DNA from: Pacificibacter marinus
GTDB lineage: Bacteria; Pseudomonadota; Alphaproteobacteria; Rhodobacterales; Rhodobacteraceae
NCBI RefSeq assembly: GCF_018860665.1
Contig: NZ_JAHKPK010000005.1
Coordinates: 21,331-85,330, forward strand
Direction: 5' to 3'
Length of the DNA: 64,000 nucleotides
The notes under the pieces are model-generated. The model saw only the letters and a program-made list of their open reading frames with translations, was not told where the DNA came from and searched no databases. Below are positions 47,771 through 56,272 of this stretch, one piece after another. Position 1 is the first letter of the stretch, and the number at the start of each line of letters is the position of its first letter. A program made the position numbers and the translations under genes.

Positions 47771-48492
47771 GTGATTGGTCTCTCCCCAGGCTGTTTACAA
47801 GCCTTCACAGTCAAATTGAAACGGAGTTGAAAGTAGCACGTGAGTCGCTGAGCCATCCGGGCACCAAGGGCGATACGTCTGAGGCGGTTTGGATCGGCCT
47901 TCTCGAAACGTATCTTCCCAAACGATATCGTGTCTGTAGTGCTCATGTGGTAGACAGCGAGGGGACGTTTAGTGATCAGATAGACATTGTGATTTTCGAC
48001 CGTCAGTATTCACCGTTCGTCTTCGACTTCTTAGGTGCAAAAGTGGTACCCGCAGAAAGCATCTACGCGGTTTTTGAAGCAAAACAAACGGTAAATTCAG
48101 CCAACATAGTATACGCGCGGGATAAACTGGCCAGCGTACGCCGCCTCCATCGTACAAGCATTCCAATTCCTACCGCCAACGGGACAGCGTCTCCGGTTCC
48201 ACCTAAACACATCATTGGCGGTCTTATTACCCTCGCGAGTGATTGGAACCCGCCTCTTGGAGACCCTCTTCAGACCCAACTTGACTCGGATGCCAGTGAC
48301 AACAAACGACTGGACCTCGGATGCGTGGCTTCTCACGGTATCTTTACGTTTGACGAAGATACAACAACCAACATCCGCACAACCTCTACCCACGCGACCA
48401 CGAAGTTCCTGCTCGAACTAATAGCTCGCCTACAGTTCCTCGGTACCGTACCGATGATGGACATACGGGCCTATAGTCGTTGGATTGACTGA
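47767..48492 (+). CDS. DUF6602-type protein, probable restriction-nuclease fold
   Basis: The 241-residue protein starts at ATG 47,767 inside the end of the nucleotidyltransferase gene. It has KGDTSEAVWIGLLETYLPKR near residue 35, a DQIDIVIFDR strand, and AESIYAVFEAKQTV near residue 105. The E...D...ExK spacing is that of a PD-(D/E)XK nuclease, as described for DUF6602-like proteins. The coupled gene pair looks like a two-component module: nucleotide signal or modification plus nuclease. The substrate is unknown. Confidence 0.6.
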   Translation: MSDWSLPRLFTSLHSQIETELKVARESLSHPGTKGDTSEAVWIGLLETYLPKRYRVCSAHVVDSEGTFSDQIDIVIFDRQYSPFVFDFLGAKVVPAESIYAVFEAKQTVNSANIVYARDKLASVRRLHRTSIPIPTANGTASPVPPKHIIGGLITLASDWNPPLGDPLQTQLDSDASDNKRLDLGCVASHGIFTFDEDTTTNIRTTSTHATTKFLLELIARLQFLGTVPMMDIRAYSRWID

Positions 48493-48563
48493 GATGTTGG
48501 AACGCAATGGACGCAATAACGAACACAGCTGGCCTTTGATCATTGCCAAGTTAATAAGTTTCT

Positions 48564-49496
48564 GTGGATTGCCGGGCGCACACGGTTGCCCCAAATAGCG
48601 ATCCTGAGAAATCTACAACGATTGGCGAGGCCGCGCACATAATGGGGGCCAAGCCTGGCGCTTTGCGGTATGACAAGAAAATGTCAGACGTAACACGTGC
48701 GTCTATTACCAATGGTATTTGGTTGTGCCGAAACTGCCACGGACAGATCGATCGTGACGAAACCCTGTTCCCACCAGAGTTGCTCTTTGCTTGGCGAACG
48801 CAGCATGAAAATTGGGTCCTTCGTGAATTGGGTACACAAGGAGAGCAGATGCGACATGACCTTGAAATGTCGCTCTATCCATTTCTGAAGGATTGTCCGT
48901 CAATTGTTCAACGGATCGCCTTTAACAAGCCAACCGGGTGGGAATGGCGTCTCGCAGCCGAATTGCTACGTTATTTGAATGGGCCTGAGTTAAAGCGGCT
49001 CAAGAACATTCAATCTGGACGGTCCTATCGACCTCAACCTCGCGAAAGACTTGAAGAACTAATTGACTTCATATTGGAGCGCACAAACGTAATGGGAAGC
49101 GTCCTTAGACCTTTATCCAATATTTTCGATCGCCTCATGGAGAGTTTTGGGCCACCTGGCGAGTCTGGGGATGCAGAAGACATTTTCGATTGCTGCATTC
49201 TAATGCGTGACATTCTAGCGACTTCTATTGACCACGAAGAAATCCTCCATTTCACCCGCGTTCCGGAAGAGGGTGAAGCTTTACTTGATATTCTGTCAGA
49301 CGCGCTCGGACGAAACCTCGTCAAGTTGAGCGATTTACCAGATACTCTGGACAGAGTTATTGCGCTAATTGGGACAGATCACGGTGGAACATTGGAGAAC
49401 CCACGTACGATCACATATAACGTGGTGTTTGACCTACCTCCTGATTTCAATGCAAAGTTTGACCGGGAGTTGAAGCGCTTGGAGCGTTTGGTTTGA
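48564..49496 (+). pseudogene. HNH-endonuclease-related protein, N terminus probably disrupted
   Basis: The open frame from GTG 48,564 reads DCRAHTVAPNSDPEKSTTIG, then EAAHIMG and NGIWLCRNCHGQIDRDE, which are the HNH core and second zinc half-site. Relatives I know carry a first CxxxxC pair before this (as in CSNPDCR). Here that upstream segment appears in another frame from 48,494 (ending LIISFCG-like residues near KLISFCG), just before DCRAH. A small deletion or frameshift therefore probably removed the first cysteine. The remaining 240 residues (helical) are intact. It follows the NTase-DUF6602 pair on the same strand. Confidence 0.55.
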
Positions 49497-49620
49497 TCCT
49501 TTCAAAGAAAGGCGAGTATCCGCTTTCTGCACTACCCCCATCTATTCAACGGATCGACGACCGCTTTCGCTTTGGATGAACTTGCGTTTTGCGGTTGCAG
49601 CGAACGTCCGGTTTCCGCCG

Positions 49621-51153
49621 ATTCTGTTGAAAAACACCGTGTTGCTAATGCAGAAAGTGGTGCGCCGAACTGAGTGCGAGCGCCTTTTTTATCAGGCTTT
49701 GCTTATTTGCTGCGGTGCAGGAAAGATCTTGGCTAATTTGCGGAGGTTTTGGGCGGTGGCAGCGAGTAGAAATTCGTCATTTGCTCCGTTTGGACCTCGT
49801 AATCGGAGCCGCCCCAGCCCCAAGATCCGTTTAAGGTGGGCGAAGAGCATTTCCACCTTCTTTCGCAGCCGCATTGAGACGGCGTATTGCTTAGTCTTGG
49901 CAATATCACGGGCAACCTGACGGGCGTCTTCATGCTCTTCGCGGGTAATTTTACGTGTATCGGCCTTTGGGCAACATTTCATTTTTGAGGGGCAGGCCTG
50001 ACAGGTGTGTTTCAACGCCTGATACTTGGCCACGCCCTTGCCGCTGGGGCCTCGGTTCGGGTCTGAGTAATTGCGGCGGAACTGCTTCAGCGGCTCACCT
50101 TCGGGGCAGATGTATTGGTTGTTCTCGGCGTCCCATTCGAAGTCAGCGCGAGACCAAGTGCCGTCTGTGCGACCAGATTTATCTAGCACGGGAATGTGGG
50201 GGTTGATGTCACGATCAACGAGCCACCCAAGCATAGGACCCGATCCATAGGCGCTGTCTGCAATGAGGCGCTCTGGTTCAATACCGTGCTGTTTCTTGAT
50301 CCGATCCAGCATCGTGCGCACAGATCCCACTTCGGCTTGCCTGATTGATCTGGTGCCTTCAACATCCACAATGACGCTGTGGTCGGTATCGATTAAGTAA
50401 TTGGTGGAATAACTGAAGAACGCGGGGCCTTTACGGGCCGCTGTCCATTGGCTGGCGGGATCCGAGTGGGATGTGAACTTGGGTTCCACCTCAGATGCTG
50501 CGCCAAAAGCGGCATCGTCGAGGACATCCAAATACTCCTTCACTGCGCGAGGCGCATCATTTGGATCAATGGCGTTGCGATCCCAATCCTCCTTCGGTGT
50601 AGAGTTCTGTTTGTTCGCATCGGCTTCAATTAAACTGGCGTCGGCAGCAAGATGTTGGCCACTCACCAAGCCATCCGCGATGCACCGTGCAACAGTCTTT
50701 TCGAATAGATGCCTCAGCAAGGCACTTTCGCGGAAACGGCCATGCCGGTTCTTGGAGAACGTCGAATGGTTTGGCACAGGGTCAGACAAATCAAGGCGAC
50801 AGAACCAGCGATAAGCGAGGTTGAGATGAACCTCTTCGCATAAACGGCGTTCGGACCTGATACCGAAGCAATAGCCCACCAGCAGCATCCGGATCAGTAA
50901 CTCAGGATCAATGGATGGACGGCCCGTGTGGCTGTAAAACTCTGCCAAATAGTGGCGGATGTCGTTAAGATCAACGAACCGGTCAATTGAGCGCAGCAGG
51001 TGATCTTGAGGCACGTGACCTTCAAGTGAGAACTCATAAAACAGCGCCGCCTGTGCTTCCTGCTTCGGTCCCATCATCGCAAAATCCCCCGTTTTCGTAG
51101 GGAAATTGAATCAGTGATAGCTCTTCAAATCAACAAGTGTTTTTCAACAGAAT
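49621..51153 (-). mobile_element. IS1182-family insertion sequence
   Basis: A transposase gene is bounded by 17-bp perfect terminal inverted repeats: ATTCTGTTGAAAAACAC at 49,621-49,637 and its reverse complement at 51,137-51,153. The outermost bases may include a target-site residue, so the true end may be three bases inward. The element lies between the damaged HNH gene and the XRE regulator. Confidence 0.85.
49692..51077 (-). CDS. IS1182-family DDE transposase
   Basis: The 461-residue transposase begins MMGPKQEAQAALFYEFSLEG and has the IS1182/DUF772 N-terminal region (SIDRFVDLNDI, RPSIDPELLIRMLLVGYCFG). DDE residues are visible in AADASLIEAD, LIADSAYGSG and the C-terminal KKVEMLFAHLKRILGL (E). 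A four-cysteine segment, HTCQACPSKMKCCP, is also typical. Full length with no frameshift, so it is probably active. Confidence 0.9.
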   Translation of the reverse strand: MMGPKQEAQAALFYEFSLEGHVPQDHLLRSIDRFVDLNDIRHYLAEFYSHTGRPSIDPELLIRMLLVGYCFGIRSERRLCEEVHLNLAYRWFCRLDLSDPVPNHSTFSKNRHGRFRESALLRHLFEKTVARCIADGLVSGQHLAADASLIEADANKQNSTPKEDWDRNAIDPNDAPRAVKEYLDVLDDAAFGAASEVEPKFTSHSDPASQWTAARKGPAFFSYSTNYLIDTDHSVIVDVEGTRSIRQAEVGSVRTMLDRIKKQHGIEPERLIADSAYGSGPMLGWLVDRDINPHIPVLDKSGRTDGTWSRADFEWDAENNQYICPEGEPLKQFRRNYSDPNRGPSGKGVAKYQALKHTCQACPSKMKCCPKADTRKITREEHEDARQVARDIAKTKQYAVSMRLRKKVEMLFAHLKRILGLGRLRLRGPNGANDEFLLAATAQNLRKLAKIFPAPQQISKA

Positions 51154-51184
51154 TCGCCCCTTCTGCGTTGTGAATGCTGTTTCG

Positions 51185-51790
51185 TCACGGCGACATGCGC
51201 GCCTTAGAATTCCTGAGAATGTACTGTGACGCCTTTAGTATGGGCAACTCTGCGACGACGGATGGGAGCAGGAGCAAGATCACCCCGAAGGAGCCTAAAA
51301 ACATCCAGTCGACGCCATTAATTTCGAAACCGAACGGGAGGTCGAAGGCCAAGGCGATGTTCTGCATCATGAAATAAATCGTCGCGCAGAAATAAACTTC
51401 GTCACGGACCTTTAGAAAAAGCTGTCCGAGCGGTGAATAGTTCCGCTTTCTGAAGTCCTGGCTTTCTCTTCTCAACGATTTCCAGAAATTTTGATCCTTC
51501 GTTTTTTGGCTTATCGGACGGGATGAGAGGTCCGCGGCTGCAAATCCAAGCTCTGCGGCTAACTGATCGCTCGCCAACGGATCGATCTTGAATGCTTGGA
51601 TGATCGCAAGCCGAGTCCTTTGAGGAAGCTCACGCTCTCCACGCTCGTAGCGACGTAGTGCGCGGTCTGACAAACCGATGACCGCAGCGAAATGTGGCTG
51701 GCTCATGCCGGTAGATGTACGAAGTGCCAATAGATTGGCCGCACCTATCTGTCTAGCAATCGATTCGTAATGTTTGTCCGAGTTGGCCAA
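51185..51790 (-). CDS. XRE-family regulator with C-terminal membrane segments
   Basis: The 201-residue protein starts at TTG 51,790. The N-terminal 75 residues are an XRE/Cro-type HTH: NLLALRTSTGMSQPHFAAVI, then LSDRALRRYERGERELP. Two hydrophobic segments follow, at about residues 130-150 (YFCATIYFMMQNIALAF) and 158-180 (WMFLGSFGVILLLLPSVVAE), suggesting membrane attachment. It is divergent to the Ner-like gene, with a perfect 32-bp palindrome between them. By analogy with the Mu c/ner switch, it is probably the repressor or a sensor for the tns operon. The membrane anchoring is unusual. Confidence 0.75.
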   Translation of the reverse strand: MANSDKHYESIARQIGAANLLALRTSTGMSQPHFAAVIGLSDRALRRYERGERELPQRTRLAIIQAFKIDPLASDQLAAELGFAAADLSSRPISQKTKDQNFWKSLRRESQDFRKRNYSPLGQLFLKVRDEVYFCATIYFMMQNIALAFDLPFGFEINGVDWMFLGSFGVILLLLPSVVAELPILKASQYILRNSKARMSP

Positions 51791-51838
51791 AGCCCTTGAT
51801 CCAAAGATTGAGCCTTAAAAGGCGACTCAGGAACCTTA

Positions 51839-51857
51839 ACTGAGAAAGTGTCTCAGT
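51839..51857. promoter_or_regulatory. Inverted repeat in the divergent regulator control region
   Basis: ACTGAGA and TCTCAGT form a perfect 7-bp inverted repeat around a five-base spacer, 22 bases left of the 32-bp palindrome. It may be an operator for the XRE protein or a promoter-proximal stem. Confidence 0.55.
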
Positions 51858-51878
51858 GGTCAATAATTTAAGGTAAGT

Positions 51879-51910
51879 GGACCAATTGGTCCGCGCGGAC
51901 CAATTGGTCC
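51879..51910. promoter_or_regulatory. Perfect 32-bp palindrome: tandem GGACCAATTGGTCC operator
   Basis: Two copies of the 14-bp palindrome GGACCAATTGGTCC are separated by GCGC, so the whole 32 bases are their own reverse complement. It sits between the divergent XRE and Ner-like genes, where Mu-type elements place their repressor operators. A dimer pair bound 18 bp apart (centre to centre) would lie less than two helical turns apart. Confidence 0.85.
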
Positions 51911-52025
51911 GGATAATTTTTTGTTTTAATGCAGTGACTTGAGAGGTTGACTGCTTCGGGTGGAGTTCCTTAGCTGGGGTGTGAATTCGGCTCATTTTAC
52001 ACTCATACAATCTGGAGGTCGCCCC

Positions 52026-52268
52026 TTGCGCACCCCGACAAAGGCAGATCTGGACGCCCATGAGCGTCTGAAAGCGGAACTCAGGATTCGTGGAACCTCA
52101 CTGGCGCAGATCTCGCGCGATCTTGGGGTCAGCGACTCCGCGCTGACATTGGTCGGCAAGCGGATGTGCCGATCTCAGCGCATTGAAAAAGCACTGGCTT
52201 TGGCCGTGGGCGCATCGCCGGAGGATTTGTTTCCCGACTTCCAAGAGGAAGGAGTAATCATGGCCTAG
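52026..52268 (+). CDS. Ner-like small DNA-binding protein
   Basis: The 80-residue protein starts at TTG 52,026, with TGGAGG seven bases upstream; a GTG at 51,960 would add a non-conserved 22 residues. The sequence LKAELRIRGTSLAQISRDLG and VSDSALTLVGKRMCRSQRIE matches the winged-helix/Nlp-Ner family (Mu Ner). The C terminus is PEDLFPDFQEEGVIMA. Ner proteins repress the early transposition promoter. It is the first gene of the rightward unit leading to tnsA and is divergent to the XRE gene. Confidence 0.85.
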   Translation: MRTPTKADLDAHERLKAELRIRGTSLAQISRDLGVSDSALTLVGKRMCRSQRIEKALALAVGASPEDLFPDFQEEGVIMA

Positions 52269-52281
52269 AAAAAGCAAAAGA

Positions 52282-52400
52282 CCTCGGAGTTACAGCTCCA
52301 GAGGCCCTTTAGGTGTATCAAGTTGTAGCACGATACACCTCATTCATGACTCAACTTTCGGCCCCGGTCAAGCGTGCAGTGGTTTCTGTGGGCCGGGGCC
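52282..52400 (+). promoter_or_regulatory. Three consecutive hairpins between the Ner-like gene and tnsA
   Basis: Three stems follow each other. The first is CCTCGGAG with CTCC-A-GAGG at 52,282-52,304. The second is AGGTGTATC with GATACACCT at 52,311-52,340. The third is GGCCCCGG with CCGGGGCC at 52,360-52,400 (24-base loop), followed by TCTTGTCTC. They may attenuate tns transcription or contain transposase-binding sites. No gene was seen in this interval. Confidence 0.55.
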
Positions 52401-52462
52401 TCTTGTCTCAATGAAAGAGGAACCCGTTGTACCGAGAGGCATGCCTTCGGTGCAGGGTAAAT

Positions 52463-53161
52463 ATGCCAATGTATGATGATGATTTCGAGGGACCTTATGT
52501 CCCGCCGGAGCGAACACGCGCGACGCGGATGTTTCCGGCACGATCTCGAGCAAGCGGACGCGGGTTCGTGATCGCGAAACTGCGTGCAGGAACGGCTTGG
52601 CGGCAGCTCATCTTTGAAAGCGACCTTGAGCGGAAATGCCTCTTGGTGCTGCTGTCGCAGAGAACTGTCGTCAATATCTGGGATCAGCCACCGCAGATCA
52701 CCTATCGAAACCAGGTGGGCAAGGCCACATCTCACACCTTCGACTTTCTTGTCACGTTAGAAGACGGGAAAAAGATCGCGATCGCCGTCAAGCCGGGTGC
52801 GTTGGCTGAACGAAATGGGTTCGACCGAGAGTTTGCGCTGATCAAGGCACAGACTGCGAAGCAGTTCGCCGACGACGCGCTACTCGTGATGGACAGTAGC
52901 CTCTCCGCGGCGGAAGTGCGCAATGCAGAGTTGCTTCATATGTTCCGGCAGGCTGAGGATGTCGAAGCTGACTTAGTGGTTCAGCAGATACTTCGAGGCA
53001 TGAACTGTGAAACGTCTCTGGGGCAGGTCGTCGCCGCGACCGGCCTACAGGGGCGGGCATTCCGTGCAGGCTTCAAGGCGGTTTTCGACGGGATCGCCAT
53101 GACGAACCTGTCCCTTCCCGTGACCGAGGCCAGCATGCTCTCAATGCCGGAGGTGCGCTAA
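52463..53161 (+). CDS. tnsA: TnsA-like transposon endonuclease
   Basis: The 232-residue protein starts at ATG 52,463 (MPMYDDDFEGPYVPPERTR); a TTG 12 codons earlier also has a Shine-Dalgarno (AAAGAGG), so the start is not certain. TnsA features are present: FESDLERKCLLVLL (E), then HTFDFLVTLEDGKK leading to IAVKPG (D and K of the restriction-enzyme fold). In Tn7, TnsA makes the 5' strand cuts that turn replicative into cut-and-paste transposition. It overlaps the tnsB start at one base (TAATG). Confidence 0.85.
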   Translation: MPMYDDDFEGPYVPPERTRATRMFPARSRASGRGFVIAKLRAGTAWRQLIFESDLERKCLLVLLSQRTVVNIWDQPPQITYRNQVGKATSHTFDFLVTLEDGKKIAIAVKPGALAERNGFDREFALIKAQTAKQFADDALLVMDSSLSAAEVRNAELLHMFRQAEDVEADLVVQQILRGMNCETSLGQVVAATGLQGRAFRAGFKAVFDGIAMTNLSLPVTEASMLSMPEVR

Positions 53162-55320
53162 TGGCAGTCAGGCTACGTATCAACAAATCAGATGCGCTGG
53201 TCGCTGGCAGCACCGTGCATGTGGTCTGTGCCATCTCGGATAGCACGCTGGAATTGCGTCCTTTGGATGGTAGCTCGGAACTTCTTTGTTTCAGCCACGC
53301 CGATGTCAAGCGCATGATTGATGAGTGTCAGGCATCCATTGAGTACGGGTATTTTTCTGGTGCGCAAGCTGCCCGCCGAGCCTTGGCGGGCAGCGCGCTT
53401 ATCAGCCGGATGGGCGCAGCCGAAAAGGCTCAGATTTTCCGCAAGCAGGTTTACGTTGAGTGCTTTCTCGATGCGGAAGCAGATGGTGAAGTAAGCCGTT
53501 CCAATGACCGCTGCGCCGCATTCCTCCCTGAATTGGGTAAGCGCGTCGAGGCCAAGATTCTGGAGCAGATACGCCTTGGCAAGGATGGGGCAGAGCTTGG
53601 AAAGCTCCTCGCCATGAAGCATCCGGGCCGGACAGCTCTTATGGCCTGGGTGCGGGAGTGGCAGAAAACACATGATCCCATGTGTTTCGTCAAGAAAAGC
53701 CGGTTCAACGGCGTTAATGCCAAGCGGGTCTCGCCTCAGGTCGAGAGTGCCATACAAACGGCAATCAAGACATATCTGCATCCAGGCCGCGTCCATATTC
53801 CGCACATCGCGGATGAGGCAAATCGAGTTATTCGAGAATTAAACAAGTCGCTTGTGTTCAGCGGTCAACTGCCGGAGCGGGAGGTTTCTGAAAACACGGT
53901 ACGACGACGCATTGCAGATCTCGATCAGTTCGAGGTCTGCGCGGCCCGAGAAGGGGTAGCAGTGGCTAAGAACAAGTTGGGACCTTACGGTCAGGGCCTT
54001 GAGATCGAAGCACCTTTGCAGCGCATCGAAATGGACGAGTGGCTGATCGACCTCATCGCCCTGCTGGAGGAATCTGGAGTCGACGTTAGCGACCCGAAGT
54101 TCGATGAACTTCGGAAAGGGCGCTTCTGGGTCTGCGTCGCCATCGACGCGGCGACGAGAGTAATCTTGGCCATAAAGATGAGCAGAACAGAGTCTGCCGT
54201 CGAGACAGCATTGGCAACCTTATGGTTGGCTATGCGGAACAAGAGCGAGATATCGAAACAGCTTGGGTGCAAGAAGGAGTGGAGCGAGCACGGTCACATT
54301 TTCAACGTGGCCGTGGATAACGGAAGTTCGTTTGTTAACGCGGACTTCAAGGCCGCGCTCACGGACCTTGGGATCGGGTATGAAGTGCTGCCAGCCGGCG
54401 TGCCCAAGCTGCGTGGCCGCATTGAACGCGTCTTTCGTACATTCGGCACCGAGCTAATGCAGTTTCTGACCGGCAGAACATTTAGCAATCCGCAAGAACG
54501 CGGCGACTATCCTTCTGACAAATATGTGGTTCATACCGCGGACAGCATCGTAGAGGTGCTGGTCCGTTTCGTCGTCGATATCTACCACCATCGAGAGCAT
54601 CGTGGCTTGGAGTATGCTACGCCCGCCGATACCTGGGACCGGTTAATGGGGTTCTACGGACATAGCCCTGCCAAGTCACCCCATGTCTTGCGCCATTTCC
54701 TTGGTATTCCTCTGAAACGTCAGCTTGGTCGGCACGGCGTGCTGGTCTGTGGCATTGCCTACACCAGTCGCAATCTTGCAACCTTTTTCCAGCGTCGCGG
54801 TGCGCAACAGATCGATCTACGCATGGACCCTGAGGACATGGGATACGTCTCTGCATGGTTCGACGATGCATGGCATACAATCCCGGCTGGCTTGCCGAAT
54901 GCGCGTGGTAGTTCGCTCGCCGTTTGGGAGGCGATGATCCGGGAACTGCGACGGTCTAACAAGGCTGCCGCACGCCTCCATATCGAAATCGTCGACGCGG
55001 CACTCGAGCGCATCAAGCAAATCGATGATCACCAACGCGCATGGCGCCAGATTGGTCCACTTACCGTTTCCGCGAAAGATATTCGCAGAGCAGAGCACGA
55101 AAGCTTCTACGGCCTGAGTTTCGGAGTCGTCCCCGGCGAGGTCAGAGAGAAACCTTCTGTTGTAGGGACGGCAAGCCTGACCGGCAGGCTCTCCGAAATT
55201 GCTACATCAGAGGGGACAAGCATCGAGGGCTCATCCCCGGTTGACGATGCCCCTGGCCAGCCCGAGTTGCCCGAAGATCCCCAACCCGAATGGAAGTTCA
55301 GCGATGAAGGTGAACAATAG
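53161..55320 (+). CDS. tnsB: TnsB-like DDE transposase
   Basis: The 719-residue transposase has an N-terminal HTH region and a retroviral-integrase-type catalytic core. Its likely triad is D292 in EMDEWLIDLI, D386 in VDNGSSFVNADFK, and E422 in GRIERVFRTF. A C-terminal mu-transposase-type beta barrel and a disordered, acidic tail follow; the tail in TnsB contacts TnsC. It binds transposon ends and makes the 3' joins. It starts at base 53,161 overlapping the tnsA stop codon. tnsC starts inside its 3' end. Confidence 0.92.
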   Translation: MAVRLRINKSDALVAGSTVHVVCAISDSTLELRPLDGSSELLCFSHADVKRMIDECQASIEYGYFSGAQAARRALAGSALISRMGAAEKAQIFRKQVYVECFLDAEADGEVSRSNDRCAAFLPELGKRVEAKILEQIRLGKDGAELGKLLAMKHPGRTALMAWVREWQKTHDPMCFVKKSRFNGVNAKRVSPQVESAIQTAIKTYLHPGRVHIPHIADEANRVIRELNKSLVFSGQLPEREVSENTVRRRIADLDQFEVCAAREGVAVAKNKLGPYGQGLEIEAPLQRIEMDEWLIDLIALLEESGVDVSDPKFDELRKGRFWVCVAIDAATRVILAIKMSRTESAVETALATLWLAMRNKSEISKQLGCKKEWSEHGHIFNVAVDNGSSFVNADFKAALTDLGIGYEVLPAGVPKLRGRIERVFRTFGTELMQFLTGRTFSNPQERGDYPSDKYVVHTADSIVEVLVRFVVDIYHHREHRGLEYATPADTWDRLMGFYGHSPAKSPHVLRHFLGIPLKRQLGRHGVLVCGIAYTSRNLATFFQRRGAQQIDLRMDPEDMGYVSAWFDDAWHTIPAGLPNARGSSLAVWEAMIRELRRSNKAAARLHIEIVDAALERIKQIDDHQRAWRQIGPLTVSAKDIRRAEHESFYGLSFGVVPGEVREKPSVVGTASLTGRLSEIATSEGTSIEGSSPVDDAPGQPELPEDPQPEWKFSDEGEQ

Positions 55321-56272
55321 TAACCCTGAAGTCCGCCAGGTCATTCAAGACATTCGGGCCGCTTATGTCCCGACCATGGCCTATGATCGCCTCGACGAAT
55401 ATTTCGACCAACTGCTCGAACAACGGCGCGCGGACCTCGACGAGGGCATCGTATCCGACCTCAGAGGCATCGTCCTTGTCGGTCGTTCAGGGGCGGGGAA
55501 GACGACGGCGATCCAAGAGTTGAGGCGGCGTTACCAGAACCGACTGGTCTGTGATGGCCCGGACGGCATCAACGAGATGGTTGGCCTCAAGGTGCCATCT
55601 CCAGCCACGATGAAGTTCGTGGCGACGGCGGCGCTCCATGCTGCGGGTTACCCGCTTGTCCGCGATCGGTCGGCGGCAGTTATCTGGGGGCTCGTGAAAC
55701 AGCAGTTTAAGTTGCGGAAAACCCTCTTCATGCACATGGACGAGGCGCAGGATCTGGCTCAGCATCAGACCGACAAGGAACGGCAGGCTATCGTCAATAC
55801 GCTTAAGTCCCTGATGGAAAATAGTCAGTGGCCGGTTGGCCTGCTTTTGACTGGAATGCCGGGCCTCAAATCAATCATCAATCAGGATGCACAGTTAGCA
55901 CGTCGGATGTACCCGATAGAAATCGAACGCCTGTCGCAATTCGCGGGGCAGGATCAGGTCCTTGGCCTCGTGGCGCGCTACTGTGACAGGGCGAAGGTGC
56001 AGTGCGATGATGATGTGAGAACGACCGAGTTCGCTTCGAGGCTGATGCACGCGGCAGATTATGAGTTTGGACTCTTGGCGCAGTTCATCGTCGAAGCGCT
56101 GACACGCGCGCTTCGCTCTGATGGCTTGGAAGCAAGCCTTTGCAAACGCCACTTTTCGGAGGTCTACTTCATGCGAACCGCGGCCATGCCGGGGCTCAAC
56201 CCGTTTCTTGCTGAGGACTTCACTCGGATCAATCCGCGGCAGTGCTTTGATGACGGGGGTGATGATGCGTGA
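55304..56272 (+). CDS. tnsC: TnsC-like AAA+ transposition regulator
   Basis: The 322-residue ATPase starts at ATG 55,304 (MKVNNSNPEVRQVIQDI), 17 bases before the tnsB stop, with GGAAG upstream. Walker A is LVGRSGAGKTTAIQEL near residue 58, Walker B is LFMHMDEAQDLAQHQTDKE near 147, and LLLTGMPGLKS is the sensor segment. It links target-selection TniQ/TnsD to TnsAB and provides target immunity. An in-frame upstream extension is part of the tnsB coding overlap and not used. Confidence 0.93.
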   Translation: MKVNNSNPEVRQVIQDIRAAYVPTMAYDRLDEYFDQLLEQRRADLDEGIVSDLRGIVLVGRSGAGKTTAIQELRRRYQNRLVCDGPDGINEMVGLKVPSPATMKFVATAALHAAGYPLVRDRSAAVIWGLVKQQFKLRKTLFMHMDEAQDLAQHQTDKERQAIVNTLKSLMENSQWPVGLLLTGMPGLKSIINQDAQLARRMYPIEIERLSQFAGQDQVLGLVARYCDRAKVQCDDDVRTTEFASRLMHAADYEFGLLAQFIVEALTRALRSDGLEASLCKRHFSEVYFMRTAAMPGLNPFLAEDFTRINPRQCFDDGGDDA

